A stretch of DNA of 64,000 bases from Archilochus colubris (GCA_023079485.1 CM041098.1:1198193-1262192); one strand, 5' to 3'; counted from the first letter of the stretch, positions 42,810 to 54,024 are shown. A program made the numbers and translations. The notes: generated from the letters alone by a model not told the origin.

Positions 42810-42980
42810 GGATGATTGAAGGCTCAGTGCAGGATGATACAGAACAATATAAGTAAGTGGTTTTAGTGTCAGCAATCTTCAAACTTGCTGTCAAAGGGAA
42901 CATTTAAACGATTTTCCTGCTACTCCAACGCATTCAGGTTATATTTATAACCAGAGAAAACTGGTGCTATAAATGTCAGG
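42810..42980. promoter_or_regulatory. Candidate enhancer with a 16-bp dyad
   Basis: A dyad GGTTATATTTATAACC (42937-42952) has perfect 7-bp arms around TT, and overlaps a near-MEF2 or TATA-like core. Around it are GATGATTGAAGGC, GAACAATATAAGTAAG, AACATTTAAACG and GTGCTATAAATGTC. Unique DNA with no coding frame. Confidence 0.35.
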
Positions 42981-43458
42981 TTTGGAGAAGGGCTGGCTGC
43001 ATCCATCAGAGGAGGAATTAGAAAAGAAGGAGGAATGATGTATCATTACCAGAGACAGACCCAGATGGAAAGAGAACCCCAGGGATCTGCCCCAGGCTGG
43101 GGGGTCTGTCCTGACCCCCTCTGTTTGCCCACAGCAGGCGGGCAGGGCCCCAAGGGAGTCTGGAGGGGGAAGTGTTTAAAAAGCAGCTTTTAGCAGGACA
43201 TGAGAGAGCTGTGAAAAAAAACCTTACAAATCATGAGAATTCTATTGGGTTGGAGTGAGAAGAAGAAGAAGAGAGGCTGTAAAGAAGCCTTGCCCTGCCC
43301 ACTGCCCAGGGAAGGGACTTGGTGGTTTCTTCTAGGCTTGTCCTCAGCCCAGCATCTTCCAGTGGTCCCCAGCAACTTTCTGTGGTGTCCCCTGGGTCCC
43401 TTGTCCCTCCCTCCTGAGCCAGGCATCTGCTCCCTGCCCCCTGGCAAACCCTGAGGGT
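42981..43458. other. Unique spacer
   Basis: Nothing recognisable. Confidence 0.4.
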
Positions 43459-43526
43459 CCTGCATCCCATCCCTGTATCCCATCCCTGCATCCCATCCCT
43501 GCATCCCATCCCTGCATCCCATCCCC
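43459..43526. repeat. 13-bp tandem repeat
   Basis: Units start at 43461, 43474, 43487, 43500 and 43513, each reading TGCATCCCATCCC or TGTATCCCATCCC. The period is not a multiple of three, so the repetitive minus-strand frames over it are artefacts. Confidence 0.96.
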
Positions 43527-44479
43527 AGCCCTTCTCTGGCCAAGGGAATGGCTTCTCCTGTTGAGTCCCAAGTGCCTGGGTGGCTCCCAGCCCTGACACT
43601 GCCCTGGCTCTCAGGTGTTCCCCAAGTGCCACTGGGCAGGAACAGCTCCTAAAACCCTGCTCAGGAACTGCCCGTTCCTCCCTTCTTTGGGATATTCCCA
43701 TCCAGCTCCAACTCCCCCTCCGTTCGGGGCTGTTTCCCAAAGCAGGGGGGTGGGAAATGAGCCCTGAGAATTCCATCAGGAAGGGAAGGCTCTGGGGGCT
43801 GGAGCAGGAGGTGTGAAGGTGTTGGGAGGGTGGGATGGAGGACCTGACCCTGCTTATCCCTCCAGGAATGGTTCATCCCTTTCTTTGGGAAGAGTCAGCC
43901 CCAGAAGAGCCATGGGACTTGGGAAGGAGGTGAGATACACACAGAGACTTCCAAACTACCCAGAGGATGGATGTGAGGATACAGACAGGATTCCAGGAGC
44001 TTTGTGCAGTTCTGGGGATCTTTCAGCAAGTCACTGAGGAGCTCTCAGGTACTGGGAGATGATTCTCCCAGGAAGCAGAGCCCTGGGGAAGGGGGGTGTC
44101 CTCCTCACAGCTCGGGGTTTGGAGACCTTTCCAGGAGGGATTCAGCTTGGATGCTTTTAGTCCCAGGGCCTTTTCCCAACTCTGACATCTGCCTGGTGAT
44201 TTTCTTCATGCTTGGGCTCTGCTCTCCAGCCAACAAACTGCAATTTCCTGGCATGGAGAAGACCTTTTGGTGGCACAGATGTCTCATGGAGGAAGCTGCA
44301 GGGTTCAGAGGGTTTTGTGAGGTGACATCTGATGGCAGCACCCAAGCCTGGGCCAGCAGCACCCCTGATCCCAGCACAAACTCACTCTGATGGTTCAGCT
44401 GCTCAAAAGCTTTGGGTGGAATTTGCTTTGCCCCAGCAAACTTCCCACCACCTCCCACCTAGCCTGCCCTTTTATGGGG
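43527..44479. other. Unique stretch
   Basis: No gene or repeat recognised. Confidence 0.4.
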
Positions 44480-44513
44480 GTTTTTTATTTATTTTATTTT
44501 TTTTTTTTTTTTG
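44480..44513. repeat. T-rich tract
   Basis: TTTATTTATTTTATTTT followed by a pure T run. Confidence 0.9.
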
Positions 44514-44682
44514 TAGAGCCAAGCTGATGTTTGGAATAAATAGCAGGTTGCTGGCTGGTGCAGTTTTGACAGAAATGTGCTGATATATTCACCAGATAAT
44601 CCAGGTCAAATTGGTGCTGGCAGGTGACCCAGCAGCTCCTGCTAAATGGAAGCACTGGCTGGAATTCAGTTAATTGCTGGGA
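44514..44682. promoter_or_regulatory. Small AT-rich block
   Basis: GTTTGGAATAAATAGC, GTGCTGATATATTCACC, CAGATAATCCAGG and TCAGTTAATTGCTGGG lie between a T-rich and an A-rich tract. Weak candidate element. Confidence 0.25.
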
Positions 44683-44708
44683 GAAAAAAAAGAAAAAAAA
44701 AGAAAAAG
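44683..44708. repeat. A-rich tract
   Basis: Runs of eight or so A separated by G. Confidence 0.9.
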
Positions 44709-45184
44709 ACGAGGGGGGGAGGGAAAAAACAATTGACATTCCCAAGAACTTCTCATCTCTCAGCAGGAAATCATCCCTTGGTCAGGGAAGGGGTCGTGTT
44801 GACAAGGCTCAGAGCAAGAAAAGGTCAGCCTGGCGGGGTGTGCAGGGAGCAGATTCCAGTGGCAGATCCAATGGGAGCTCAGCCCTGCCCTGAAATCTCC
44901 TTCCAGTCCCCCTCCCTCCTCTCCTCCCCAAACCATCTCTCTGTGCTGCCACTGGTGCCTCCTGCCTCCCAGCCATCTGCCCTTACAAAATGCTCTGGGA
45001 AAGGAGCCCAACCCTTTGGGAAGGAGGAATTCAGGGCTGGGTCCAGCTGCCTGGCTGCAAGTCCCTCACCTTTGGGGGAAAAATGCCTCTGAGCCTTCCT
45101 CCAGGGAGCCAAGCAGGAAAAGAGCCAGAGCCAGAAGGAGAAAATCCAGGATAGATGCAGATATGGCCTTTGGGGAGGTGATTC
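44709..45184. other. Unique spacer
   Basis: Nothing recognisable. Confidence 0.4.
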
Positions 45185-45239
45185 AGTGGTTAAGGTGCTG
45201 TAGGGCTGATGGTTGGACTCAGTGAGCTTGATGGTCATC
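45185..45239 (+). mobile_element. CR1 LINE, left half of a split copy
   Basis: GTGGTTAAGGTGCTGTAGGG and TGATGGTTGGACTCAGTG are the 3' UTR of an older CR1 group. The sequence stops at GATGGTCATC where a minus-strand CR1 begins; its continuation lies at 45514-45556. Confidence 0.82.
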
Positions 45240-45513
45240 AAATCATAGAATTTTTGGGGTTGGAAGGGACCTTTCAGCTCATCCAGGTCCAACCCCTCTG
45301 CCATGGGTTTGGGGGTGGGTTGGATCAGAGCCCCATCCAGCCTGGCCTTAAAAACTTCCAGGGATGGATGGGGCTCCCACCACCTCTCTGGGCAGCCTGT
45401 GCCAGGGTCTCAGAACCCTCATGGGGAAGAGCTTCTTCCTAACTTCCAATCTAAACCTCCCCTCCTCCAGTCTGAATCCATTCCCCATGTCCTGTCACTG
45501 CCTGATTCCTAAT
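45240..45513 (-). mobile_element. CR1 LINE nested in another CR1
   Basis: Left end is the reversed terminus (AAATCATAGAATTTTTGGGG, TTGGAAGGGACC). Then follow CATGGGTTTGGGGGTGGG, CCCATCCAGCCTGGCCTTAA, TCCAGGGATGGATGGGG and the reversed ORF2 end (CTTCTTCCTAACTTCCAAT). 5'-truncated at about 45513. GTCATC flanks the element on both sides (45234-45239 and 45514-45519), a possible short target-site duplication. Confidence 0.94.
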
Positions 45514-45556
45514 GTCATCCCAGGTCCTTTCCAGCCCCCATGGTTTCTATGATCCA
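45514..45556 (+). mobile_element. CR1 LINE, right half of the split copy
   Basis: GTCATCCCAGGTCCTTTCCA followed by GCCCCCATGGTTTCTATGAT is the expected CR1 3' terminus. Joined to the segment ending at 45239, it gives a normal 3' end. Confidence 0.8.
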
Positions 45557-48500
45557 GAGGGGGATTAAGTGCCCTGGGGCTGTGGCCACTTCTATTTTTG
45601 TCATTTTAACCTTTTCTTTTCATTTTTCCCCAGGAAAAAAACCCAACAAAACATGGTTAATCCAAATAAAAGGTGGTGGAAGGAAATGCCCCCCCAGGAT
45701 ATCCCAGCAATGCTCTTTGTGCAGGGTGGCAGGGGGGCCAGCAACACAAGCTCTTGGGCCATCTCCAGGTGGACTGAACATCTCCCTGCCTTGATCTGGG
45801 GTTAAAATTAAGGAAATAATAAATAATAAAATAAATAAACAATAAAAAAGCCCAACCCTGTTATTTTAGGGACTGTTCCCTCCAGTGATGCTGGCAGGTG
45901 AGGGAAGGGTGGGAAGGGGCAGGATGGGGAAGGTGGTTTCTCAGCAGACATGGTTTGGAACTGATGGGTGTGGAACTGATGTCCTCCCTTTTCATTTGCT
46001 TCTTCTTCCCAGCCCTGAACAGTTTGGGGGATTTTCCTTCTGTGGTGCTGCTGGGCAGGACCCAGGCTGGGCCGGGCGGCACAGAACCTCTGCCCAACAG
46101 AACCCAGAGAAGATGCCAGGGAAGAAGAAGAAGAAGGCAAGTACACCCCATGTTCTCCTCTAATAACCCTGCAATCTGCAGCTCAGGGACTCCTCAGGCC
46201 AGACAAGATCCCTGTGAGTTAATAACCCTCCCTGGGCTTCTTTTCCATCTCATCTGCCCCTGGCCCCGTGAGGATATTTAATGTCCCCTTGTTCTCTGGG
46301 CTCTGGGCACTTCCCCTTCAAGGCTGAAATGAAGGCACAGGGAGGGCAGAGAAGCCTCAGCTGCTTTTCTGATGCACGCTGGAAATCAGAGCTGGGCTTG
46401 AGAAAGGTGAAGGATTCCTGGAGCCTGGGAACATTTGCCTGGCATCAGATAGTGGAGGTGAAAGAGGTGGAGGAGGAAGGTTGAAACAAGACCCTGGAGC
46501 CTCTCTCCTGGTTTCAGTGTCTCTCGGGGTCAGGTTTCTGCAGTAAAAAGCAGAACAAACCCCTTATCATAGCTCCCATCAGGTGAAGCTCAGGAGGAAG
46601 CACAGCTTCTGGAGCTGGGCAGGAGAATCATCACCCTGCCCCATCCCCTGCTCTCCAGCCTCAGCCCAGGCTGGGTGCTCCATGGCTGCCACCCACACCC
46701 AGCTGCACACAGCAGTGCTGGGATGGCTTGGGTCTCCTCTGGTTGACTTCCAGGTGTTCCCAACACCCCCAACCACTCCATCAGCATCAGGAACTGCAGG
46801 GCATCACCCCATCCCCTGCCAGGCTAGGAACAGGCTCCCCAGGGCTGACCAGCACCACTCTGGGAAGCTCAGCCCATGTCCATGCCCACTTCCCAGCTCC
46901 CAGGGAGCTTCATGAGAAGATCAGGAACCCTGGGAGGTCTCCTCCTTTTACTGCTGCACCTTTTTTTCCCATTCCCTTGGCTTTTCCCTTGCTTCTGCTG
47001 CAACAAAGGGAGGCACTTCCAGGCTGTCAGACCTAAGCAGGGGGATCCTGCAGAGATTACTGCTTTCTCCTGACCTGAGCAGCTCACTGAGACTTCTTTT
47101 TGTTAGCAAGAGAACGGATTAGAGAGTCATATTTCTTGGTTGTAATCCTATTAAAAAAAAAAAACCCAACCAACCAACCAACCAACCCTCTGACTCCCAT
47201 GTCCCTAAGCAGAGGGGACTCCCCTCAAGCTGCTTTGCCAGATGATGCTCCTGCCACCTCTACCCTTCCCACCACTGTTTGCATCCATGGGGACCTGCAG
47301 GTGACAGTTCCTGCCATGGTGCTGGTGGGACAATTGTTTCAGGCTCTGTAGAGGAGTCTGGGTCCTCACCCACATCCCACCCACATCCTTGTCCAACCTG
47401 AATAAAAAACCATGTCCTGCCTCTGGGACCAGTGAGGGGTCTCCCACCCATTCTTCACCATCCCAGAGCCTCCTGGATCCAGCTGAATCCTCCTGGATTT
47501 CTCTTTTCCATCTTTGTTGCCACTCCCTCAGTCTTTTCCTCCTTCCCCTTGCAGCAGATGAAACATCAGAGGAGCAGAACTGGATGGAGCTCCCCCAGCC
47601 TCCTCCTCCTCCATCCCTCCCCATCCACCATCACCATTCTCCAGGTCTCAACTTTGCCTCCCAGCAGAACTGGCATCAGGCTCAGCTCAGCTCTTCACCA
47701 CCGAGATGAGCTGGGGAAAGGCTCAAACTTCCAGTTGTTTGCTCTCCTAAAAGTGGGGGGGGGAGATGATGGGCTGGAAGGATTAGGAAATGAGCAGCTC
47801 TGCTCAACCACAGAGCCAACCACAGCATTGCTGGGATTGCAGACCATTCTCTGGGATGTGCCTGCCATGGATGTTTTTCAGGCAGGGGGTAGCAGCTCCC
47901 AGGATTGTCCCACAAAACTTTTCCTGGCCTGCCCATACTGCAGTTCCCTTGGGATTGCAGGCTGATCCCCCTCAGCTTCAGGGATGGTGGGCAAGAGGTG
48001 AGGACCCCAAAACACTTCCAGGCTTCCTGCCACAGACTGCAGCTCCCTTCCTTTTATTTTTAACTATTTTTGTGTGTGTGTGAGTGTTATTTATTACTAA
48101 TCTGTGGGAAGGAGTGTTTCCTTTTCCAGTGATCTCCCCTTCTGTGCAGCTGACTTCCTGATGTCCTGGTGCCCATTTAGGAGAGGACATTCCAAGATGC
48201 TTCATTAATGAGAGGAGCCAGAAAGATGAGCTCATGGCCTCACATGCCTGGAGTCCTGGTGGTCCCCAGTGGCTGCCAGAAACCCCTGGATCCAGAGCAA
48301 TCCCCATGGGGAGATTGGGCACCACAGGCACAGTCCCTGGGAGGACACCCTGGAGATGTGACACCAGGTGGAGCAGACCTGGCCACTGAGGTTTCACTTG
48401 AACCCTTGCTGTGGAATGCAGAGGTGGTAGAAATGGCCCAGAAGTTGTGAAAAATGGGGATTTCTTTTCCCCACCCATCTCAGCCCTTCAAAGCCCACTG

Positions 48501-48599
48501 GACCTCACCAGCTGGGCTGGGAAATCTCATTTTCCATCTTGATGATGAGGAGTGCCCCAGAGTGGGGTGGGGGATGTGGAGTCTTTGCAAAATGAGGTG
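45557..48599. other. 3 kb unique sequence with small repeats
   Basis: Holds an (AAAT)-like tract (45803-45850), poly-A plus (AACC)n (47153-47188) and a (GT)n patch (48069-48084). Open frames show no domain. An AT-rich patch (GGATTAGAGAGTCATATTTC, 47116-47135) precedes the A-run. No gene or CR1 recognised. Confidence 0.5.
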
Positions 48600-48880
48600 G
48601 TTTCATTTCTGAATCTCATAAATCTCCCGTTGGGCTCTGGAGCAGGTGTGAAATAGAGGATGCTCCTCCTGTGGCCTGGAGCTGGGCAGGATTTACTCCA
48701 CCCGGGGCTCTGGCTGCACATCCTTTATCTCCTCCACCAGATTTATATGGGGCCCTGAGATTTATTCTCCCTGTGAAATCCCGTTGCAGTGTGGGGATGA
48801 GCTGGGCAATGGCTTTTGTCTGGGAATCTATTGTGTCTGCTGGCAGAAAAATGGTGACATCTCCACCCAGGTGCTGTGGG
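48600..48880. promoter_or_regulatory. Candidate regulatory block with TTTAT cores
   Basis: CATAAATCTCCCG, CCTTTATCTCC, CAGATTTATATGGGG and GAGATTTATTCTCCC repeat a TTTAT/ATAAA core in unique DNA at 48617-48772, the kind of sequence bound by posterior HOX/CDX proteins. No coding frame. Inference only. Confidence 0.3.
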
Positions 48881-48911
48881 TGGACGTGTGAGGAGGAGGC
48901 TGGGGGCTGCA

Positions 48912-48985
48912 CCACAGGACAACCGGGCTTGGAAGGGACCTCTGAAGGTCATCGAGTCCAACCCCAGCCCACCCTGCTCCTGTAG
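48912..48985 (-). mobile_element. CR1 LINE terminal fragment
   Basis: GGCTTGGAAGGGACCTCTGA, AGGTCATCGAGTCCAACCCC is the reversed CR1 end. Very short (about 70 bp). Confidence 0.85.
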
Positions 48986-48999
48986 GAGAGGGACAGAGG

Positions 49000-49690
49000 A
49001 GCAAAGCATGGGGAGGGGGCACCCAGTGAGGACCTTGACCCCGGTCGGAGTGAGAGGGTCCCGGTGGGCTCAGCCCCACGGTGTTCCGGCTCCATCCTGC
49101 AGCCTGGGAGATGGGTGAGGACATCTCGGGTGGAAAAAGCTTCCTGGAGGGCAGGCTGTGGGCGCCCAGCTCCCAGGGCTGGGTTCAGGAGCTGGCAGCC
49201 TGGGCGGTGGGGATGGGAAGGGTTGGAAGAGGAGGGATGGGGGGGAAGGGAAGGCGGCGCCGGGGCTGCCGGCAGAAAGGAGCTTTTGATGGAATTGGAA
49301 ATTTTTTCGCATTTGAAAAAAAAAAAAAAATAACCTGGAACGGTCGGGGAGCAGAGCCTTGGGGTTACCATGGAAACCCAGCGCCGAGCCGCAGCGGGAG
49401 CCGCAGCCACAGCGTCCCCGGGTCGGCGGTACCGAAGGCGATGGGAGCAGAACGGGAGGACCAGACCCAGCTGCGGGGTGTCCCCGCACCCCAACCCCGC
49501 ACCCTGCCCTGGGGATGGGGAGGTGGGAAAAGCCCCCGGGGTTGGGTTTGGGAGGGTGGGAGTGGGGCTGAGAGTCCACGCTCCGCACCCCCGGGGCCAC
49601 CAGCCCGTGGGCAAAGAAATCACGGCGAGCATCGAGGTGCGGGGCCCGGCCCGGCTGCAGCTTGGTTCTGGAGTTCTGTCTCGAGGAAGA
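49000..49690. promoter_or_regulatory. CpG island with RFX X-box
   Basis: About 40 CpG by eye, most between 49330 and 49690, a clear contrast with the CpG-poor window. At 49363-49378 GGTTACCATGGAAACC is a near-perfect 16-bp palindrome (14 of 16 positions) matching the RFX X-box. A 15-A run (49316-49330) lies 30 bp upstream. No TATA box, no ATG-led recognisable protein and no exon is visible, so it could be a promoter of an unannotated transcript, a distal CpG island or an enhancer. Confidence 0.5.
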
Positions 49691-49860
49691 TCAATAGAAC
49701 AAATTAGAGCGGCTGGAACAATAGGAGAGGGCCCTGCAAACCCCAATTACTGCAAACCTAATTAATATGTTTTTAAACAAACATTATGGCGATACTTCAA
49801 AGGGGATCAGCACGGCCACAGAAGTTTCACAAGGGCAGCAAAGCAATTCTTTAGCCCCTG
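49691..49860. promoter_or_regulatory. AT-rich block beside the CpG island
   Basis: GAACAAATTAGAGCGGC, GGAACAATAGGAG, CCCCAATTACTGC, CCTAATTAATATG and CAAACATTATGGCGATAC follow the island without a break. Same pattern as at 32-33 kb: a CpG-rich part followed by an AT-rich motif cluster. Confidence 0.4.
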
Positions 49861-50741
49861 GCAAGAGGGTGGGGAGGAACCCAGAAGGATGGAAAACAAT
49901 TGCTGTGATACAAGCACAGCTGGGGGAAAGCAAGTGCTCCTTGCAACACCCAGCACAGGGACTTCCATCTGCTGCCCCAACACCCTGCAGGGCTGCAGAG
50001 CAGTGGTCCTGGAGCAAAAACAGAGGCAGGAAAGAAGGGATGGAAAAGAAGAGCTAAAAAAGAAAAAAAAAATAAATCAAAACCACCACAATACATTGCA
50101 CCAGCTCCCCGAGTCCTTCGAGGAAGAAGGTAGCCAGACAAAGGGATGAGAAGCTCAATTTCCTGAAAGGAATCTGACCTGGAAACTTGACCTCCCCCAA
50201 AACAAAGCAGCATCCTTGGAAAAACAATGGTGTTTCAATCCCTGGCTGATTGCTCCTGGGAGCCCTGCATCAATGCAGGACTAACAGGGAAGCCTCAGCC
50301 AGGTCCCCCTCGGTTCAGCCCTAGCAGAGATGTTGCCAGCAGCCTGCAGACCTCCAGCATCTCATCCTGGCCATCCCATCCCGTCCCATCTCAGCTGGGA
50401 CAAGGTGGGGACAACCAGAGGAGCCCCAGGGGGACAAGCAGCACCAGTGAACACCCTGCAGCAAACACCCTGATCCAATAAAACCCAATTGAATCCCTCC
50501 CCAAGAAGAGGAACCACACCTAGAGCCTCCAGATGTTCCACTGCAAGCCCAGGAGGTGGTCACCTGCTTCAGAGACCACCAAAAAAACCCAAAACCAACT
50601 TAAACCAAGCCCTCTCCTGGGGGGAGACAGTCCAGGGACGTGTGGGGAGAACATCTCACACCTCATGTGTATCCCCAGCAGGGGAGCCATCAGGTGGGTA
50701 ATTAGAACCAGGCTGGGCTCCTGCTGAAGTTTATTAGTTTG
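49861..50741. other. Unique stretch
   Basis: A-rich patch at 50056-50072. No gene recognised. Confidence 0.4.
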
Positions 50742-50950
50742 GGAATTATAGAATTTTCAGGGTTGGGAGGGACCTTTAAGATCATCCAGACCCAACCCCC
50801 CTGCCATGGGCAGGGACCCCTCCCACCAGCTCAGGTTGCTCAGAGCCCCACCCAGCCTGGCCTTAAAAGCTTCCAGGGATGGATGGGGCTCCCAGCACCT
50901 CTCTGGGCAACCTGTGCCAGGGGCTCAGCACCCTCATGGGGAAGGAACCA
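50742..50950 (-). mobile_element. CR1 LINE 3'-end fragment
   Basis: Reversed terminus AATTATAGAATTTTCAGGG, then GGTTGGGAGGGACCTTTAAG, CCATGGGCAGGGACCCCTCC and CTTCCAGGGATGGATGGGG. Same subgroup as the nested copy at 45.24 kb. Confidence 0.94.
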
Positions 50951-51479
50951 GGTTTTAACCCAGTGCTCCCAGTTTGAGGTAACTGATGGGTGCAGGGTGG
51001 GAGGGAGGCAGAAGGAAAGCCCCCCAAAAAAGGAGGGTTTGTTGTCTGGCTGGTTTGGGGTGGTGAAATCCCCTGCTGACCCTCAGCAGGCTTTCCCAGT
51101 TGCAGAACATCTTATTCATCTCCTTCCCTCCTGCGCGGGGGGAGCAAGGATGTCCCAGGCCAGGCAGGAAGCAGCTGTGGGCTGGATCACCTGGGCTGAG
51201 GCAGTGCCCTGAGAAAAACCCATCTCCTGGGGGGCCTTCAGGGGGGAGGAAGGAAGCAGCACAATAGCTGAGAGCTGGAGCTGAGGGACCCTTCGTCCCT
51301 GCAGGAAGAAACCCCCTCTTCCCACCTCCCTACCCCTTGTCTCTCCTCTTGGGATGCTCCTTCCCATGGGGAGCAGGGGGGATGTGTGAACCCCAGCACT
51401 GCTCATTTCCTTCTGCTCCAGCTGCCCCTGGAGCAGCCCTGAGGCTCTCAGAGGAGTTGGGCCACAAGTGGTGGAAGGA
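50951..51479. other. Unique spacer
   Basis: Nothing recognisable. Confidence 0.4.
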
Positions 51480-52030
51480 TGTGGCCAGGAGGAGGAGGAA
51501 AGGGATTGTGTCCCTGTGCTGGGCACTGGGGAGCCTCAGCTGGGGTGCTGGGTTCAGTTCTGGGCTCCTCATGAGAAGAGGGGGTGGAGAGAGTTCAGGG
51601 AAGGGGAATGGAACTGGGGAAGGGGCTGGAGAACAAATCCTGTGAGGAGAGGTTGAGAGAACTGGGAATGTGAGGGTTGGAGAAGAGGAGGCTGAGAGGA
51701 GACCTCGCTGCTCACTACAGCTCCCTGGGAGGGGGCTATGGGGGTGTGGGTGCCTCTTCTCTCCAGTGAGCAATGACAGGACCTGAAATAGGCTGAAGCT
51801 GCACCAGGGGAGCTTTGGACTCCATCTGAAGAAGAATTTCTCCACTGAGAGAGCAGTCAGGGGCTGGAGCAGCTGCCCAGGGAGGTGCTGGAGTCACCAT
51901 CCCTGGAGGGCTTCACAGAACCATGTCCTTCAGGACAGGTCCTAGTGGCATGGTGGTTCCTTCTGGGTTGATGGTTGGATCTGGTGATCTCAGAGGTCTG
52001 TGAGGAGTCTCTGGGTCTGTGACTCTGCAG
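51480..52030 (+). mobile_element. CR1 LINE, GTCTGTGA-ending group, long fragment
   Basis: ORF2 end readable as DNA: GGGTTCAGTTCTGGGCTCC, GAGAGGTTGAGAGAACTGGG, GAGAAGAGGAGGCTGAGAGG, GAGCAATGACAGGACCTG, GCTGCACCAGGGGAGCTTTG. The 3' UTR follows (GAGTCACCATCCCTGGAGGG, GTTGATGGTTGGATCTGG). Many indels and a degraded terminus. Confidence 0.92.
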
Positions 52031-52502
52031 GGAGGGTGGGAGCAGGAGGAACCTTTTCCAGGGCTCAGGAGCAGATGGGGGGCAGCAAGTGCTGGTGGTG
52101 CCCTGGCTGGGGCTGTGTGCAAGGTCCTCCTCTCTCTCTCTCTTCCTCCCCCTTTGCTTCTCCTCTTCCTCACCCTGCAAGGTTCCCCCTCTGCTGCCAA
52201 ACTGTTCCCCCAGGGCCTCTCCCTCTGCTTGGCTGAGGTTGTTTTCCAATTTTGCTCTTAAATGCTGGCAAGGCCTCCTGAGAAAACTCAGCAGGCCAGG
52301 TAAGGAGCTTGCTCACATCCCCCAGGTTTCCTCCTGCCTCCTCCTCAACCCTCTTTGATGCTGCAAGGGCTGGAAATTCCCAGGCTGCAGAGCTCCTCAG
52401 GACCAGTATCAAACAGGAGCGAAACAAAAGCCACCTGGGGGAAAAAAATAAAAGCTCCTGACTCACTGCTAGGAGGGAGATGATATGAGGATGGAGCAGG
52501 GA
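52031..52502. other. Unique stretch
   Basis: Short (TC)n at 52127-52143. No gene recognised. Confidence 0.4.
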
Positions 52503-52765
52503 GTCAGAGAATCATTCAGGCTGGAAAAGCCCCTTGGGATCACCGAGTCCAACCAACATCCCTACTCTGCAAAATTCCCCCCTAAGCCACATCCCCCAAC
52601 CCCACAGCTGAACAACCCTTAAACACATCCAGGGATGGTGACTCCACCACCTCCCTGGGCAGCCTCTTCCAGTGCCTGAGCACTCTGTCTTTGAACATTT
52701 TTTCCCTAATGTCCTGTCTAAACACTCCCTGGTGCAGCTTGGAGCCATTCCCTCAGCTCTGCCAC
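52503..52765 (-). mobile_element. CR1 LINE 3' fragment
   Basis: Reversed terminus AGAGAATCATTCAGGCTGG, GGATCACCGAGTCCAACC, then CATCCAGGGATGGTGACTCC, CCACCTCCCTGGGCAGCC and TCCCTAATGTCCTGTC. Same group as the 51.5-kb copy but opposite strand, 470 bp away. Confidence 0.92.
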
Positions 52766-54024
52766 TGAGTACCTGTGAGGAGAGCCCAGCACCAACCTCT
52801 CTACAAGGAGGGTTCACCTGCTCAGGGTCTGCACCTGGGGGAAGTGCTGACTCTGGAGCTGTTCTGCTCATCCATGTTGCTCTCCCTGGGAAGCTCCAGT
52901 TGTTTCCTGGATCTGCTGGGGCTCGATGGCACCGTGGGAATTCGCAGCAGGAACCCAAGGCTGAGCTCAAACCCTGCTCCTGGAGGCTTGGGTTTCCTGG
53001 GATGGTGGCTGGAGGACTCAGAGGATGTGTCACTCCCTGCTAGAGAAAGGCAGAAGAGATTCGCTGGGATTTGGCCGTAGGATCAAGATTCTCTTTCCCC
53101 TGGGATGTTTCTGGCAGGACTCTTGCTTCCTGCTTGGCGCCGGAGCAGAGGAGGGGCTGGGGGGCACGTGGGGAGCATCCCCCCCTCCCACCCCTTCCTC
53201 TGCCCCACAGCCTCTGCTGAGGGGGCCAGACCCCTTCACCCTGTGCCAGGATTTAGGCTCAGGAATGTTCACACCAGTTTCTTCCCCTGGCACGAGTACA
53301 GAAAGCACCCAAAAGTGGAACCTGAGGGATGGACTCTTGCACCCAAGCATCCCACCCACAGCAGAGGACACTTTCTCTCCCAGGACATCTGCCCCCTACT
53401 TCCCACCCTTTTCCTACATCCCCACCATCCTCTCCTCCCTTTTGCTTTTTGCTCTTGATCCTAACAGCTGTTTCTCCTTCTCTGTCCCAGAACATCCCCC
53501 CCTTCTCCTCCCAGCAGTGTGCTCTCTGTGACATCTCCCCCCCCCCGTTGTTTAATGTACATTTCTCTTCTTGGAAATGCAATTTGGTGGCTGGAAATGG
53601 GGGAGGAAACCACGTGGGCAGTAACTTCCCTGAGGACCTCTGCCTGGATCACAGCCCAGGTCCCCCGAGCACCCAGGAAGGGGCTGAGCCCTGGGCTCTG
53701 AGCCAGGCAGCTCCTTGGAGCATCTCATCCCTTTGGAGTGGGATCTCTCCAGCCACAGCCACCTCATCCCCCCATTGAGGGGTTTGGGAAGGGGGAAGAA
53801 GGACCAAGAGCATCATTTTCCCCCAAACCCATCATCCCAAGGTGGTTTAATTTAGCATGAACTCAACCTTGGTGTGACACAAATGTCCCCTGGAGCCCCG
53901 GAGCTTGTTGGGGTTTTTTTGTTGTTGGTTTTGGTTTGTTTTCCTCAGGAATTTAGGGGGGGGGGAGGGCTGGGGTTGCTTGGTCAGCACCAAAGTGGGT
54001 GATGAGGGAGGTAGAAATCCTAAT
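52766..54024. other. Unique stretch
   Basis: No gene or transposon recognised. T-rich patch at 53914-53942. Confidence 0.4.

Noticed and set aside
49359..49765. Open frames across the CpG island as a first coding exon
   Set aside because: Arginine/proline/glycine-rich frames on both strands are expected in CpG-rich DNA; none resembles a known protein.
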